The position numbers were made by a program, and so were the translations under genes. The notes beneath the pieces were generated by a model. That model was not told the DNA's origin, did not search any database, and saw only the letters and a list, made by a program, of their open reading frames with translations. From JAZLIL01 sp045617405 (GTDB taxonomy: Bacteria; Bacillota; Clostridia; Lachnospirales; Lachnospiraceae), in assembly GCA_045617405.1 (NCBI GenBank), contig JAZLIL010000199.1, positions 1 through 30,654 on the forward strand: a stretch of 30,654 nt of DNA, given 5' to 3'. How positions within the stretch are numbered: position 1 is the first letter of the stretch; each line of letters opens with the position of its first letter. This document shows positions 7,463-14,864 of this stretch, piece after piece.

Positions 7463-9655
7463 TTAATCAACAAGATTTTTGACTTCAAAAAGCACATCTC
7501 TGTACATTTCAAGTACCTTGTCATTGTTATCCCTAATGTAATCGTAATCTGCGGTACGTCCCGCTTCTTCAAGACGTCTTGCTTCCTCGGAAAGGGTGTT
7601 TGCTCCGATTCCCATTGAGGTACTCTTCAGAGAATGAACAAGGGCAATGTAATTCTCCCAGTTCCGGCTCAGAAATGCCGCCTTAATGTCATCAAGTTTT
7701 CGCTCGCCGAACTTGCCGTAGATTTTTAAAAACTCCTTATAGGTCGAATCATCGTTGCCGCTGTACTTAAGACCCGTTGCGCGGTCAATCAGCGGTTCTG
7801 CGGGTCTTGAGACGATTCTTGCAAGCTCCTTCTCGTTGATAATAACGTCACCGTTATTTTCCTTATTCTCGGTAACATCATCCGGCAGATAACGTAAAAG
7901 CATATCATTCAGTTCGGTGTAGTTAATCGGCTTTGCGAGATAATCGGTGAATCCCATTTCAAGGTAGGTATCACGCGTCTCACCGTTCGAATTTGCCGTA
8001 AGAACAATGACGGGCGCATTAAGATTCCTGTTTAGCGGATCCTCCATCATAGTCCGAAGTGTCTCGAGTCCGTTCATCTTTGGCATTACGTAATCAAGGA
8101 AGATAATATCAAACGTACTCTTTCTGACGAACGAAACTGCCTGTTCGCCGCTGACACATGTTGTAATCTGAACACCGGTCTTTTTCAAAAGTCCCGAGAA
8201 AATAGCAAGGTTCATCTCGTCATCATCGACAACAAGCACCCTTCCGCAGGGCGATACAATACTCTCCTTCAAATCAATTTTCTCCTTTTTATATCTGCCG
8301 TAGTACTCCGCAAAATCACCCATGGGTTCCATGGACTCTGCCTGAACGGGTACCACTATTTTAAACACAGTTCCGCGTCCGGGGTTTGTATCAACAGCAG
8401 TGCGTCCTCCAACCATTCTTGTCATGTCTGAAGCGATTGAAAGAAACAGATTGCTTTTCGCAATGACATCCTTATAAACCTTATCCCTTCTCAACCTGTT
8501 TGAATAGAGATCAGCCTCAAGAGGATCGATTCCGCCGGCTGTGTCCGTTACGGTAAAACTCAATTCTACGATATTATCCGGTAAAAGCTCGGATTCTGCC
8601 TCAAGTCTGACCGAACCGAAGGCCGTGTTTCTGACAGCAGTTCCTATTACATTACAAAGAATCTGATCAAGTCTCCGGCCATCACCTATACATCTGTCCG
8701 GAACATGCTCCGCTACGCTGAATTTGTAGGCGAGATTCTTTTCTCCGGCAATATCGGCAAATTTGTCGTAGACGCTGCAAAGAACCACTCCAAGAGGAAA
8801 GCCCGTGTGCTTAACATCATTTTCCCCGACAAGCAGCTTTCCGTACTCAAGGATGTTCTGAGTCATCGACACAAGGATCTCACTTGTTTGTTCTATCGTG
8901 TGCGCCTGTTCACGCAGTACTTCATCATCGGGCGACTTGCTGATAAGCCTTGCAAGACCTGCGATGTTATTCACCGTTCCCCTAAGCTCGAAGGCAAGCT
9001 TTGAATACATCCTTTGCAGATCATTTCTCAGTTCTTCGTTAACTTCACCTCTGTCTGCCGATTCCGAAGCTTCACCGTTTGCCCTGCTGCCGTCACGTTT
9101 TGAAACTTTCTCGTAATAAACGAGCGCTCCCGCAAGACTAATGCCGACTACAATTGTAGAGAAGATCATGTCGGCAACCACAGCCTGCTCCCCTCCAAGA
9201 GGGATAACGATACGTGGATTCAGATACATCACAATGAAAATCACAACATCCCAAACGGTCGAAACAGCAAAGCAGATATAACGGCTGCGTCCGTCTATCA
9301 GAAGCACCGTCAGAACCAGACCGAACACCATCCAGGCCTGCATGCCGCTGTAAATACCGCCGCCTGTCAGAAACAGCCCCGGTGCGACAAGGATGTTGAA
9401 CATCATACATGCAACCGCTGCACTTGTGTTGACACGCTTTGTTGCGTTTGAAATAATAACCAGCACATAGCAGCAGATAATGAGCAAAAGCGTCACAAAC
9501 ATCGACTCTTTCGGAGCGTTTACAACAGTCAGAATAATAACATTTATCAGTCCGAGCAAAAACCCGATACTGCCGACTACTGTACAGATACGCTTTCTCA
9601 AAGGCACATCCGGATTAAGGTACTTACTGACCAGCTTCTTGAAAAACTCTTTCAT
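7463..9655 (-). CDS. Hybrid sensor histidine kinase-like protein lacking the phosphoacceptor His, with REC and HPt domains
   Basis: Membrane signalling protein of 730 residues. About six membrane helices fill residues 20-195. A HisKA-like helical region follows, but the H-box reads AFELRGTVNNIAG where SHELRTPLNAI is usual, so residue 222 is Phe instead of His. The ATPase-like domain is also degenerate: in CNVIGTAV the second N-box Asn is Thr, and G1 reads DTAGGI. The receiver domain (about 490-610) is intact, with the acidic pocket VVDDDE, Asp521 in FLDYVMP, LTAN and AKPI. The C-terminal HPt domain has His674 in LVHSLKS. Inferred role: an inactive kinase module used as scaffold or partner in a phosphorelay, with phosphate entering REC or HPt from another kinase. 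The ATG has GGGGG four nt upstream. The SBP gene lies 45 nt upstream and leuS just downstream. Confidence 0.9.
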   Translation of the reverse strand: MKEFFKKLVSKYLNPDVPLRKRICTVVGSIGFLLGLINVIILTVVNAPKESMFVTLLLIICCYVLVIISNATKRVNTSAAVACMMFNILVAPGLFLTGGGIYSGMQAWMVFGLVLTVLLIDGRSRYICFAVSTVWDVVIFIVMYLNPRIVIPLGGEQAVVADMIFSTIVVGISLAGALVYYEKVSKRDGSRANGEASESADRGEVNEELRNDLQRMYSKLAFELRGTVNNIAGLARLISKSPDDEVLREQAHTIEQTSEILVSMTQNILEYGKLLVGENDVKHTGFPLGVVLCSVYDKFADIAGEKNLAYKFSVAEHVPDRCIGDGRRLDQILCNVIGTAVRNTAFGSVRLEAESELLPDNIVELSFTVTDTAGGIDPLEADLYSNRLRRDKVYKDVIAKSNLFLSIASDMTRMVGGRTAVDTNPGRGTVFKIVVPVQAESMEPMGDFAEYYGRYKKEKIDLKESIVSPCGRVLVVDDDEMNLAIFSGLLKKTGVQITTCVSGEQAVSFVRKSTFDIIFLDYVMPKMNGLETLRTMMEDPLNRNLNAPVIVLTANSNGETRDTYLEMGFTDYLAKPINYTELNDMLLRYLPDDVTENKENNGDVIINEKELARIVSRPAEPLIDRATGLKYSGNDDSTYKEFLKIYGKFGERKLDDIKAAFLSRNWENYIALVHSLKSTSMGIGANTLSEEARRLEEAGRTADYDYIRDNNDKVLEMYRDVLFEVKNLVD

Positions 9656-9700
9656 GCTACCCCCTTCCCCGATACTGCCATGCTGCCGGGTGAATGCTGC

Positions 9701-10687
9701 CTACCTCGCGATAACAAGCTTGTCATCGGGAAGACTCGTAATAAATCCTGCTTCCTTATCAAGCTTTGCAAATTCAGCCATGGCATCAGGTGAAACAGTT
9801 GTTGTCATAATCAGTCTTGATGCTGCACTCTTAAGAACAGCATCCTCATATTCCGCTCCCGTAATAGCTGCGATAGACCTGTTGACAAGGTTGAACGCAT
9901 CATCGGGATCAGTTTCAAAGTACTTTGTTGCCTCGTCGTGTGCTGCCAGAAAGGCATCGACAAGGTCCTTATGCTTTTCATAATACTCGGTTCTGACCAC
10001 AACGACTGCAACAGGGTAGTCGCCGTTAAGCCAGATGTCACGATAATCAAGAACCACCTCGGCAATACCTGCGAGTTCAAGCTTTGTTCCCCAGGGTTCC
10101 GGAACAAGTGCTGCATCTACTTCGCCCTGATCCATCATACTCTGGACATTCGAATTTGATACCGCCATTACTTCAACAGTACCGCCGTCACTCGTGGCCT
10201 TAAGACCGTTCTCGTTTAGCAGATTGATAAGATTCAGATGCTGCGTGTTTCCAAGCTGCGGAATCGCCACCTTTTTACCGTCAAGATCGGCAACCGATGT
10301 GATTCCGAGTCCCTTCTTCGCCACAAGAACAGCACCGCCGTTTGTGACACCGGCAAGCACCTTTACATCACCGCTTGACTGCATGTAAGCACTGATTGCA
10401 GGAACAGGTCCGATGTATCCGAGATCAAGTTCTCCGGCAAAAAGAGCCTGAACCTCATCGGGACCGGCATTAAATGATGTATAAGTAATCTCACAGTCAG
10501 GAGCAACCGCCTTCACCTTTTCCTCCAGGATGCCCTTCTCTTTCATTACATGTGCCTGGGCATGTGTAAGGTTCGGGAAAAATGCCACACGCATCCTTGC
10601 GGTCTCACTCTTTCCGGATGCACCGCAACCTGCAAGAACGGCAATAATCAAAGCAGCCGCCATAATCGTAAATAAAAACCTCTTCAT
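9701..10687 (-). CDS. ABC transporter substrate-binding lipoprotein, SsuA/NMT1-like
   Basis: Predicted lipid-anchored extracytoplasmic binding protein of the SsuA/TauA/NMT1 type (periplasmic-binding type 2 fold), whose relatives bind aliphatic sulfonates, nitrate or thiamine precursors; the ligand here cannot be read from sequence. The signal peptide MKRFLFTIM... ends in the lipobox VLAGC with Cys21. The start at 10687 is set by GGAGG and this signal peptide; a longer open frame to 10810 would bury the signal and overlap the promoter. Family features include RVAFFPNLTHAQAHVMKEKG, GELDLGYIGPVPAISAYM, VAIPQLGNTQHLNL and ALVPEPWGTKLE. No permease or ATPase gene is in the window, so it is an orphan SBP. 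A promoter at 10782-10810 serves it, and the histidine-kinase-like gene begins 45 nt downstream. Confidence 0.9.
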   Translation of the reverse strand: MKRFLFTIMAAALIIAVLAGCGASGKSETARMRVAFFPNLTHAQAHVMKEKGILEEKVKAVAPDCEITYTSFNAGPDEVQALFAGELDLGYIGPVPAISAYMQSSGDVKVLAGVTNGGAVLVAKKGLGITSVADLDGKKVAIPQLGNTQHLNLINLLNENGLKATSDGGTVEVMAVSNSNVQSMMDQGEVDAALVPEPWGTKLELAGIAEVVLDYRDIWLNGDYPVAVVVVRTEYYEKHKDLVDAFLAAHDEATKYFETDPDDAFNLVNRSIAAITGAEYEDAVLKSAASRLIMTTTVSPDAMAEFAKLDKEAGFITSLPDDKLVIAR

Positions 10688-10712
10688 AAAATCCTCCGTT
10701 TCTTCCTTCTCT

Positions 10713-10735
10713 GAAAGGATTCTCCCCATCCTTTC
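10713..10735 (-). promoter_or_regulatory. Leader hairpin of the SBP gene
   Basis: GAAAGGAT (10713-10720) and ATCCTTTC (10728-10735) form a perfect 8-bp stem with a 7-nt loop, in the roughly 85-nt leader between the promoter and the GGAGG of the SBP gene. There is no T-tract, so it is not an intrinsic terminator. It could stabilise the mRNA or affect translation, or be an operator in DNA. Confidence 0.45.
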
Positions 10736-10781
10736 AAATGCAGTACACATACAGTCCCGCACCATACCCCATAGATAGTTC

Positions 10782-10810
10782 AGTATATCAAAAAAGCGTC
10801 CAAACATCAA
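10782..10810 (-). promoter_or_regulatory. Sigma-A promoter for the SBP-kinase-leuS-asnS run
   Basis: On the minus strand TTGATG (10810-10805) lies exactly 17 nt upstream of TATACT (10787-10782), and TG one base ahead of the -10 makes it an extended -10. The predicted start is near 10775, giving a leader of about 88 nt. The 351-nt gap 10688-11038 holds only this promoter, the hairpin at 10713-10735 and repeat copy 2. Confidence 0.72.
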
Positions 10811-10887
10811 GGGTTATCAGTAAAAAGTGTCTGCCGGGTAAACGTTGGCACGCCCCCTGCTGACGCTGCATGCAGAAACGGTGTCAG

Positions 10888-11027
10888 GTCAATGCTGTTT
10901 CCAATCCGCTTCGCTATTTGCTCATATAAAAGCGGCACTTCGTGCCTTACGAGGTACGGGGCTTGAAACCCCGCACCTCGTACAAGAGAACCCACTGCCT
11001 TAAGGCAGTGGGTTCTCTTGTACTTTA
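10888..11027 (-). repeat. Structured dispersed repeat, copy 2 (downstream of the hydrogenase operon)
   Basis: Same element and orientation as 3312-3451. The central palindrome spans 10951-10979 and carries one T-to-C change in each half of the plus strand, which in the minus-strand RNA both give G-U pairs. The closing hairpin (10983-11020) is a perfect 19-bp inverted repeat here, whereas copy 1 has a mismatch. It begins 12 nt past the hydrogenase stop, so it probably forms the 3' end of that transcript. Confidence 0.75.
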
Positions 11028-11038
11028 ATAAATAATCC

Positions 11039-12769
11039 CTACATAAGCGACCTGTAGGTGTCCGCATTTGTGTGAAGAAGTTCGTGTGATTTGTGTCCGA
11101 GAGGCTTGTCAAGGTACTCTGCATACGTCTTTTCAACGGCCCTGTTCTCGTGCGAAAACCTTACGGGGCTTGTCTTATCAAGATCGTAAAGCTTCTGTCC
11201 TCTTTCTTTGGCCGCTTCCATGCTCTCATGAATCGGTTGTCCGCCGCCGCCGACACATCCGCCGGGACATGCCATGACTTCCACGAAATCATAGTGGCAC
11301 TTTCCCGATTCAATGTCGCTCATAAGCTTCTCGGCATTTCCGAGGCCGGTCACGGTACAGGTGTGAAGCGTTGCCCTGCCGACAGTAAAGTCTGCCTCTC
11401 TTCTTCCGTCCATGCCTCTCACATTCTTAAACGCATCGGGATCGGGATTCTGTCCCTCAATTATCGCTGCGGCTGTTCTGAGTGCCGCTTCCATAACACC
11501 GCCCGTTACACCGAAGATGACTGCTGCTCCCGTTCCCTCACCGAGCGGAAGATCAAAATTCTCATCGGGAAGCTTTGCAGGTGTGATATGATCCGCCTTG
11601 ACCATGCGTGCAAATTCTCTCGTTGTGAGAACCACATCAACATCGGGATCCTCGCCGTTGATCTTCATAGTCGGAAGTGCTGCCTCACGCTTTTTGGACG
11701 TGCAGGGCATTATCGAAATACAGAAGATGTTCTTCGGATCGATTCCAAACTTCTTTGCAAAGTAAGACTTTGTGATGGCTCCGAACATCTGCTGGGGTGA
11801 CTTCGCCGTTGAAAGATTCTTCAGGTAATTCGGGTATCTCTTTGCGACAAAGCTTACCCATCCGGGACAGCATGACGTGAACATCGGCCATGTGTATCTG
11901 TCGGGTTTCTTAAGTCTCTCAAGAAGCTCGCTTCCCTCTTCCATAATGGTGAGATCTGCCGAATAATTTGTATCGAATACATAGTCAAAACCAAGTCTCT
12001 TAAGCGAAGCTACCATGCGGCCTACCGTTGCCTCTTCTTCACTAAGGTCTAACTGTTCGGCCCATGCCGATCTGACAGCGGGAGCTACCTGAACAACCGT
12101 AATCTTGTTGGGATCCTCCAAAGCATCGTATACCTTATCGGTATCGTCACGCTCGCGCAGCGCTCCGGTAGGACAGTGAGTGATACACTGACCGCACAGA
12201 GTACAGTCGGAATGCTCAATCACATGATCTCCGACAACGTCAACCGTTGTTCTTGAACCGGTGTTTTCAACGTCCCAGATGTTCATGCCCTGAATCTTGC
12301 TGCAGAATGAAACACAGCGCATACACTTGATGCACTTCGCATTATCTCTGATAAGAGGGAAGTCCTTGTTCCAGGGAAGATTAGTGATTTCCTTTCTGAA
12401 AGGAATTTCAAGGATTCCAAGGTCATTCGAAAGCTTCTGAAGAGCACAGTTTCCGCTCCTTACACATGTCGCGCAGAAGCAGTCGTGCTGTGAGAGCAGA
12501 AGCTCAACGTTTGTCCTTCTTGCCCTGCGGACACGAAGAGAATTGGTAAAAATCTCCATGCCTTCCTCGGCGGGAGAATTACAGGAAGCTATGAGCTTTG
12601 AGCTGCCCTTGAGTTCAACAACGCAGACCTTGCAGGCTCCGATTTCGTTGATTCCTTCCAGATAGCAAAGATGAGGGATTTCAATGCCGATTGAGGCTGC
12701 TGCCTTCATTATTGTCGTTCCTTCCGGAACCTGAACTTTATATCCGTCTATTGTAAGATTAATCATCAT
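11039..12769 (-). CDS. hydA: [FeFe]-hydrogenase, multi-cluster HndD type (group A)
   Basis: Cytosolic hydrogenase interconverting protons and H2. Domains in order in the 576 residues: N-terminal [2Fe-2S] ferredoxin domain with Cys35, 46, 49 and 63; HDCFCATCVRSGNC giving the His/Cys [4Fe-4S] site; two [4Fe-4S] motifs, CIKCMRCVSFC and CTLCGQCITHC; then the H-domain with TSCCPGW (Cys300), MPCTSKKRE (Cys356) and MACPGGCVGGGGQP (Cys501, Cys505). All H-cluster ligands are present, so it should be active if the HydEFG maturases exist elsewhere. ATGATG follows GGAGG, so the start may be 12769 or 12766. It is 9 nt after the upstream oxidoreductase gene, clearly cotranscribed; the partner presumably passes electrons between NAD(P)H and the hydrogenase. 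The pairing with a GltD-like protein resembles what has been called the glutamate-synthase-linked group A2, from memory. Confidence 0.94.
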   Translation of the reverse strand: MMINLTIDGYKVQVPEGTTIMKAAASIGIEIPHLCYLEGINEIGACKVCVVELKGSSKLIASCNSPAEEGMEIFTNSLRVRRARRTNVELLLSQHDCFCATCVRSGNCALQKLSNDLGILEIPFRKEITNLPWNKDFPLIRDNAKCIKCMRCVSFCSKIQGMNIWDVENTGSRTTVDVVGDHVIEHSDCTLCGQCITHCPTGALRERDDTDKVYDALEDPNKITVVQVAPAVRSAWAEQLDLSEEEATVGRMVASLKRLGFDYVFDTNYSADLTIMEEGSELLERLKKPDRYTWPMFTSCCPGWVSFVAKRYPNYLKNLSTAKSPQQMFGAITKSYFAKKFGIDPKNIFCISIMPCTSKKREAALPTMKINGEDPDVDVVLTTREFARMVKADHITPAKLPDENFDLPLGEGTGAAVIFGVTGGVMEAALRTAAAIIEGQNPDPDAFKNVRGMDGRREADFTVGRATLHTCTVTGLGNAEKLMSDIESGKCHYDFVEVMACPGGCVGGGGQPIHESMEAAKERGQKLYDLDKTSPVRFSHENRAVEKTYAEYLDKPLGHKSHELLHTNADTYRSLM

Positions 12770-12778
12770 AGCACCTCC

Positions 12779-14626
12779 CTACCATCTCACGAGGTCGCCC
12801 TTTAAGCGTCCAAATCCGTACTTATCGCAGCGCAGGCATCTGCCGGCTTCCTGACATGCCTCTTCATCGCTCAGGCAGTGTTCAAATGCCTCGAAGCCCG
12901 CACGTCTCTTTTCTGCAGTATCCTCGGAGTTCTGCGCCCTTCCGCAGGGAACCTTGTCCTCATAAGTCACTTCGGGGATCACAACGTCGCAGACGATGCT
13001 GTGATTGAAACCAAGATACTCATCAATATTTGCCGCTGCAACCTTTCCGGCTCCGATAGCGCGGATTACTGTTGCGGGACCTGTTACGCAGTCACCGCCG
13101 GCGAAAACGCCTTCCATATTTCTGATTGAAGCATCGCTTAATGCTGAGATTGCACCTCGTACAACACCGATTCCCGACTCTTCAAAATGATTGCTTTCAA
13201 TTCCCTGTCCGATTGCAACAATGACAAGATCGCATTCAAGACGGACAGGCTCACATGCCGCATTCACGGGCTTCGGTCTTCCGGCGGGATCCATCCTGCC
13301 GATCATCTGCGGCTTAACCCAGAGTGCCACCGCGTTGCCGTTTGCATCGGATTCGATTCTGTCGGGAGCCATGAGTGAATACACCTCAGCGCCCTCAGCA
13401 ATTGCACCCTCAACCTCTTCGGGAAGTGCGGTCATGTCCTCAACACGCCTTCTGTAGGCGATTCCTACACTCTTTGCACCGAGTCTGATCGCGCTCCTTA
13501 CACAGTCCATCGCAACATTTCCACCGCCGACAACAATGACGCGCTTTCCGGTGAAATCAGGCAGCTTCTCATCGCCGATGCCGCGAAGCAGTTCAACCGC
13601 ACTGATTACGCCCTTTGCTTCCTCCCCATCGATACCGATCTTCTTGTCGGTGTGAGCTCCGATAGCTATATAAACAGCGTCATACTTTTCTTTGATTTCC
13701 GAAAGCGGTATCTCACCCTGACCTTTGCCGATTCTTGTATTATACTTTACTTCTACTCCGGTAGAAAGAATGACATCTATGTCCTCCTGCAGTCTCTCGC
13801 GGGGGAATCTGTAGCTGGGGATACCGTAACGGAGCATTCCGCCAAGCTTGCTCTTCTCTTCATATACAACGGCATGATGTCCCATAAGCTCGAGATAGTA
13901 AGCTGCCGTGAGTCCGCCGGGACCGCCGCCGATGACTGCAACCTTCTTGCCTGTCGAAGGAGCCTTTTCTGAAACGGGAACCGTGTTCGCATGCGCCTTG
14001 TCAACAGCAACACGCTTAAGACCTCTGATATTGACAGGTCCGTCGATCATGTTTCTGCGGCAGCGCGCCTCACAGGGATGCTCGCAGATAAGTGCACAGG
14101 CTGTCGGAAACGGATTGTCCTTCCTGATAAGTCTGACAGCATCCGCATACCGTTCTTCGCGAACAAGCGCAATGTATCCGGGAATATTAACACCTGCGGG
14201 GCAGAGCGCAACGCAGGGAATAGGCTGGTTGAGATTTGCCGAACACTTTCCGTGCTCAACATGGTAGCAGTAATCCTCGTAGCAGCCGTCAAGTCCCTTG
14301 AGAACCATGTTTGCTGCCTCAAAGCCGATTGCACAGTCAGCAGCATCTCTGATATCGGTTGCTGTCGTCCTGATTAAATCAAGTGTCGCTTTCGTTGCTC
14401 TTCCGTCAAGAATATCCTCAAGCATATTCGCGAGCTGTCCGAGTCCGACACGGCACGGAACGCACTTTCCGCAGGTTTGAGCATGACAGAGTCTTAAAAA
14501 TGACAACTGCATATCAACAGGGCAAAGTCCGGGCGGGCTTGCTACAATTCTTCTCTCAAGATCTTTATAAAGGCGGTCTACTGTTACCTGAGCCTTATCC
14601 GGTGTCGAAATTAACAATCTGCTCAT
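12779..14626 (-). CDS. NuoF C-terminal domain/GltD-like FAD-NAD(P) oxidoreductase fusion
   Basis: Electron-transfer flavoprotein partner of the hydrogenase. The first ~130 residues match only the C-terminal [4Fe-4S] part of NuoF (CGKCVPCRVGLGQL); the NuoF FMN/NADH-binding domain is absent. Next comes the Fer4_20 cysteine region of GltD-type proteins (CVALCPAGVNIPGY, CALICEHPCEARCRRN), then two Rossmann domains: FAD-binding VAVIGGGPGGLTAAYYLE and NAD(P)-binding VIVVGGGNVAMDC, and a C-terminal FAD contact VFAGGDCVTGPATVI. The start chosen is ATG 14626 with GGAG 11 nt upstream (615 residues). The open frame reaches 14710, but that would run through the promoter. It is first in the operon. No GltA/GltB large subunit is nearby, so it likely oxidises or reduces NAD(P)H for the hydrogenase rather than making glutamate. 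The function is inferred. Confidence 0.88.
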   Translation of the reverse strand: MSRLLISTPDKAQVTVDRLYKDLERRIVASPPGLCPVDMQLSFLRLCHAQTCGKCVPCRVGLGQLANMLEDILDGRATKATLDLIRTTATDIRDAADCAIGFEAANMVLKGLDGCYEDYCYHVEHGKCSANLNQPIPCVALCPAGVNIPGYIALVREERYADAVRLIRKDNPFPTACALICEHPCEARCRRNMIDGPVNIRGLKRVAVDKAHANTVPVSEKAPSTGKKVAVIGGGPGGLTAAYYLELMGHHAVVYEEKSKLGGMLRYGIPSYRFPRERLQEDIDVILSTGVEVKYNTRIGKGQGEIPLSEIKEKYDAVYIAIGAHTDKKIGIDGEEAKGVISAVELLRGIGDEKLPDFTGKRVIVVGGGNVAMDCVRSAIRLGAKSVGIAYRRRVEDMTALPEEVEGAIAEGAEVYSLMAPDRIESDANGNAVALWVKPQMIGRMDPAGRPKPVNAACEPVRLECDLVIVAIGQGIESNHFEESGIGVVRGAISALSDASIRNMEGVFAGGDCVTGPATVIRAIGAGKVAAANIDEYLGFNHSIVCDVVIPEVTYEDKVPCGRAQNSEDTAEKRRAGFEAFEHCLSDEEACQEAGRCLRCDKYGFGRLKGDLVRW

Positions 14627-14658
14627 AATCCACAAATCTCCTCTCGCGAGTGGTACAG

Positions 14659-14684
14659 AAAATAGGGCAATCACACGACTGCCC
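14659..14684 (-). promoter_or_regulatory. Possible attenuator hairpin in the hydrogenase leader
   Basis: In minus-strand RNA GGGCAGTC, loop GTGT, GATTGCCC forms an 8-bp stem with one G-U pair, followed by UAUUUUC. It begins about 8 nt after the predicted start site and resembles a weak intrinsic terminator. A perfect CTCGCGAG palindrome lies next to the ribosome site just downstream. No ligand-binding domain is recognisable, and the T-tract is short. Confidence 0.4.
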
Positions 14685-14698
14685 CCTTGCATAACCTC

Positions 14699-14727
14699 AT
14701 CATATAGCATAAAGAACGATTTAGCAA
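14699..14727 (-). promoter_or_regulatory. Sigma-A promoter of the hydrogenase operon
   Basis: TTGCTA (14727-14722), a 17-nt spacer and TATGAT (14704-14699) on the minus strand. The predicted start falls near 14692, giving a leader of about 66 nt before ATG 14626. It is divergent from the promoter at 14757-14785, with only about 30 nt between the two -35 boxes. Confidence 0.72.
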
Positions 14728-14756
14728 GAGGAAATTAGGGAAACTCGCACTGTGAC

Positions 14757-14785
14757 TTGTCGTTTTTCGTCACTTTTGATATGAT
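14757..14785 (+). promoter_or_regulatory. Sigma-A promoter of the PucR-type regulator gene
   Basis: TTGTCG (14757-14762), a 17-nt spacer and an extended -10 TGATATGAT (TATGAT at 14780-14785). The leader is about 73 nt. A GTGAC...GTCAC inverted pair (14752-14756 and 14769-14773) overlaps the -35 and spacer and could be an operator, for example for the regulator itself. Confidence 0.62.
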
Positions 14786-14864
14786 TGGCTGTGGGGACGA
14801 ATATATACTGTTTCCGTGATTGACGGGGACGGATGGCTGATCGAAAGGGTCAGGTGGATTTGAT

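Noticed and set aside
10688..10810. 41-codon N-terminal extension of the SBP
   Set aside because: It covers the promoter and leader hairpin, while the internal ATG at 10687 has GGAGG and starts a normal lipoprotein signal peptide.
11093..11800. 235-codon plus-strand open frame over the hydrogenase gene
   Set aside because: Antisense shadow of a gene with all H-cluster motifs; no homology recognised.
14627..14710. Longer start for the NuoF/GltD fusion
   Set aside because: The open frame runs through the -10 box; ATG 14626 has a suitable ribosome site. A leaderless start at 14692 cannot be excluded.
14801..14809. TATATACT as the -10 of the regulator promoter
   Set aside because: No -35 lies at a workable spacing; TTGTCG-17-TATGAT just upstream is much better.
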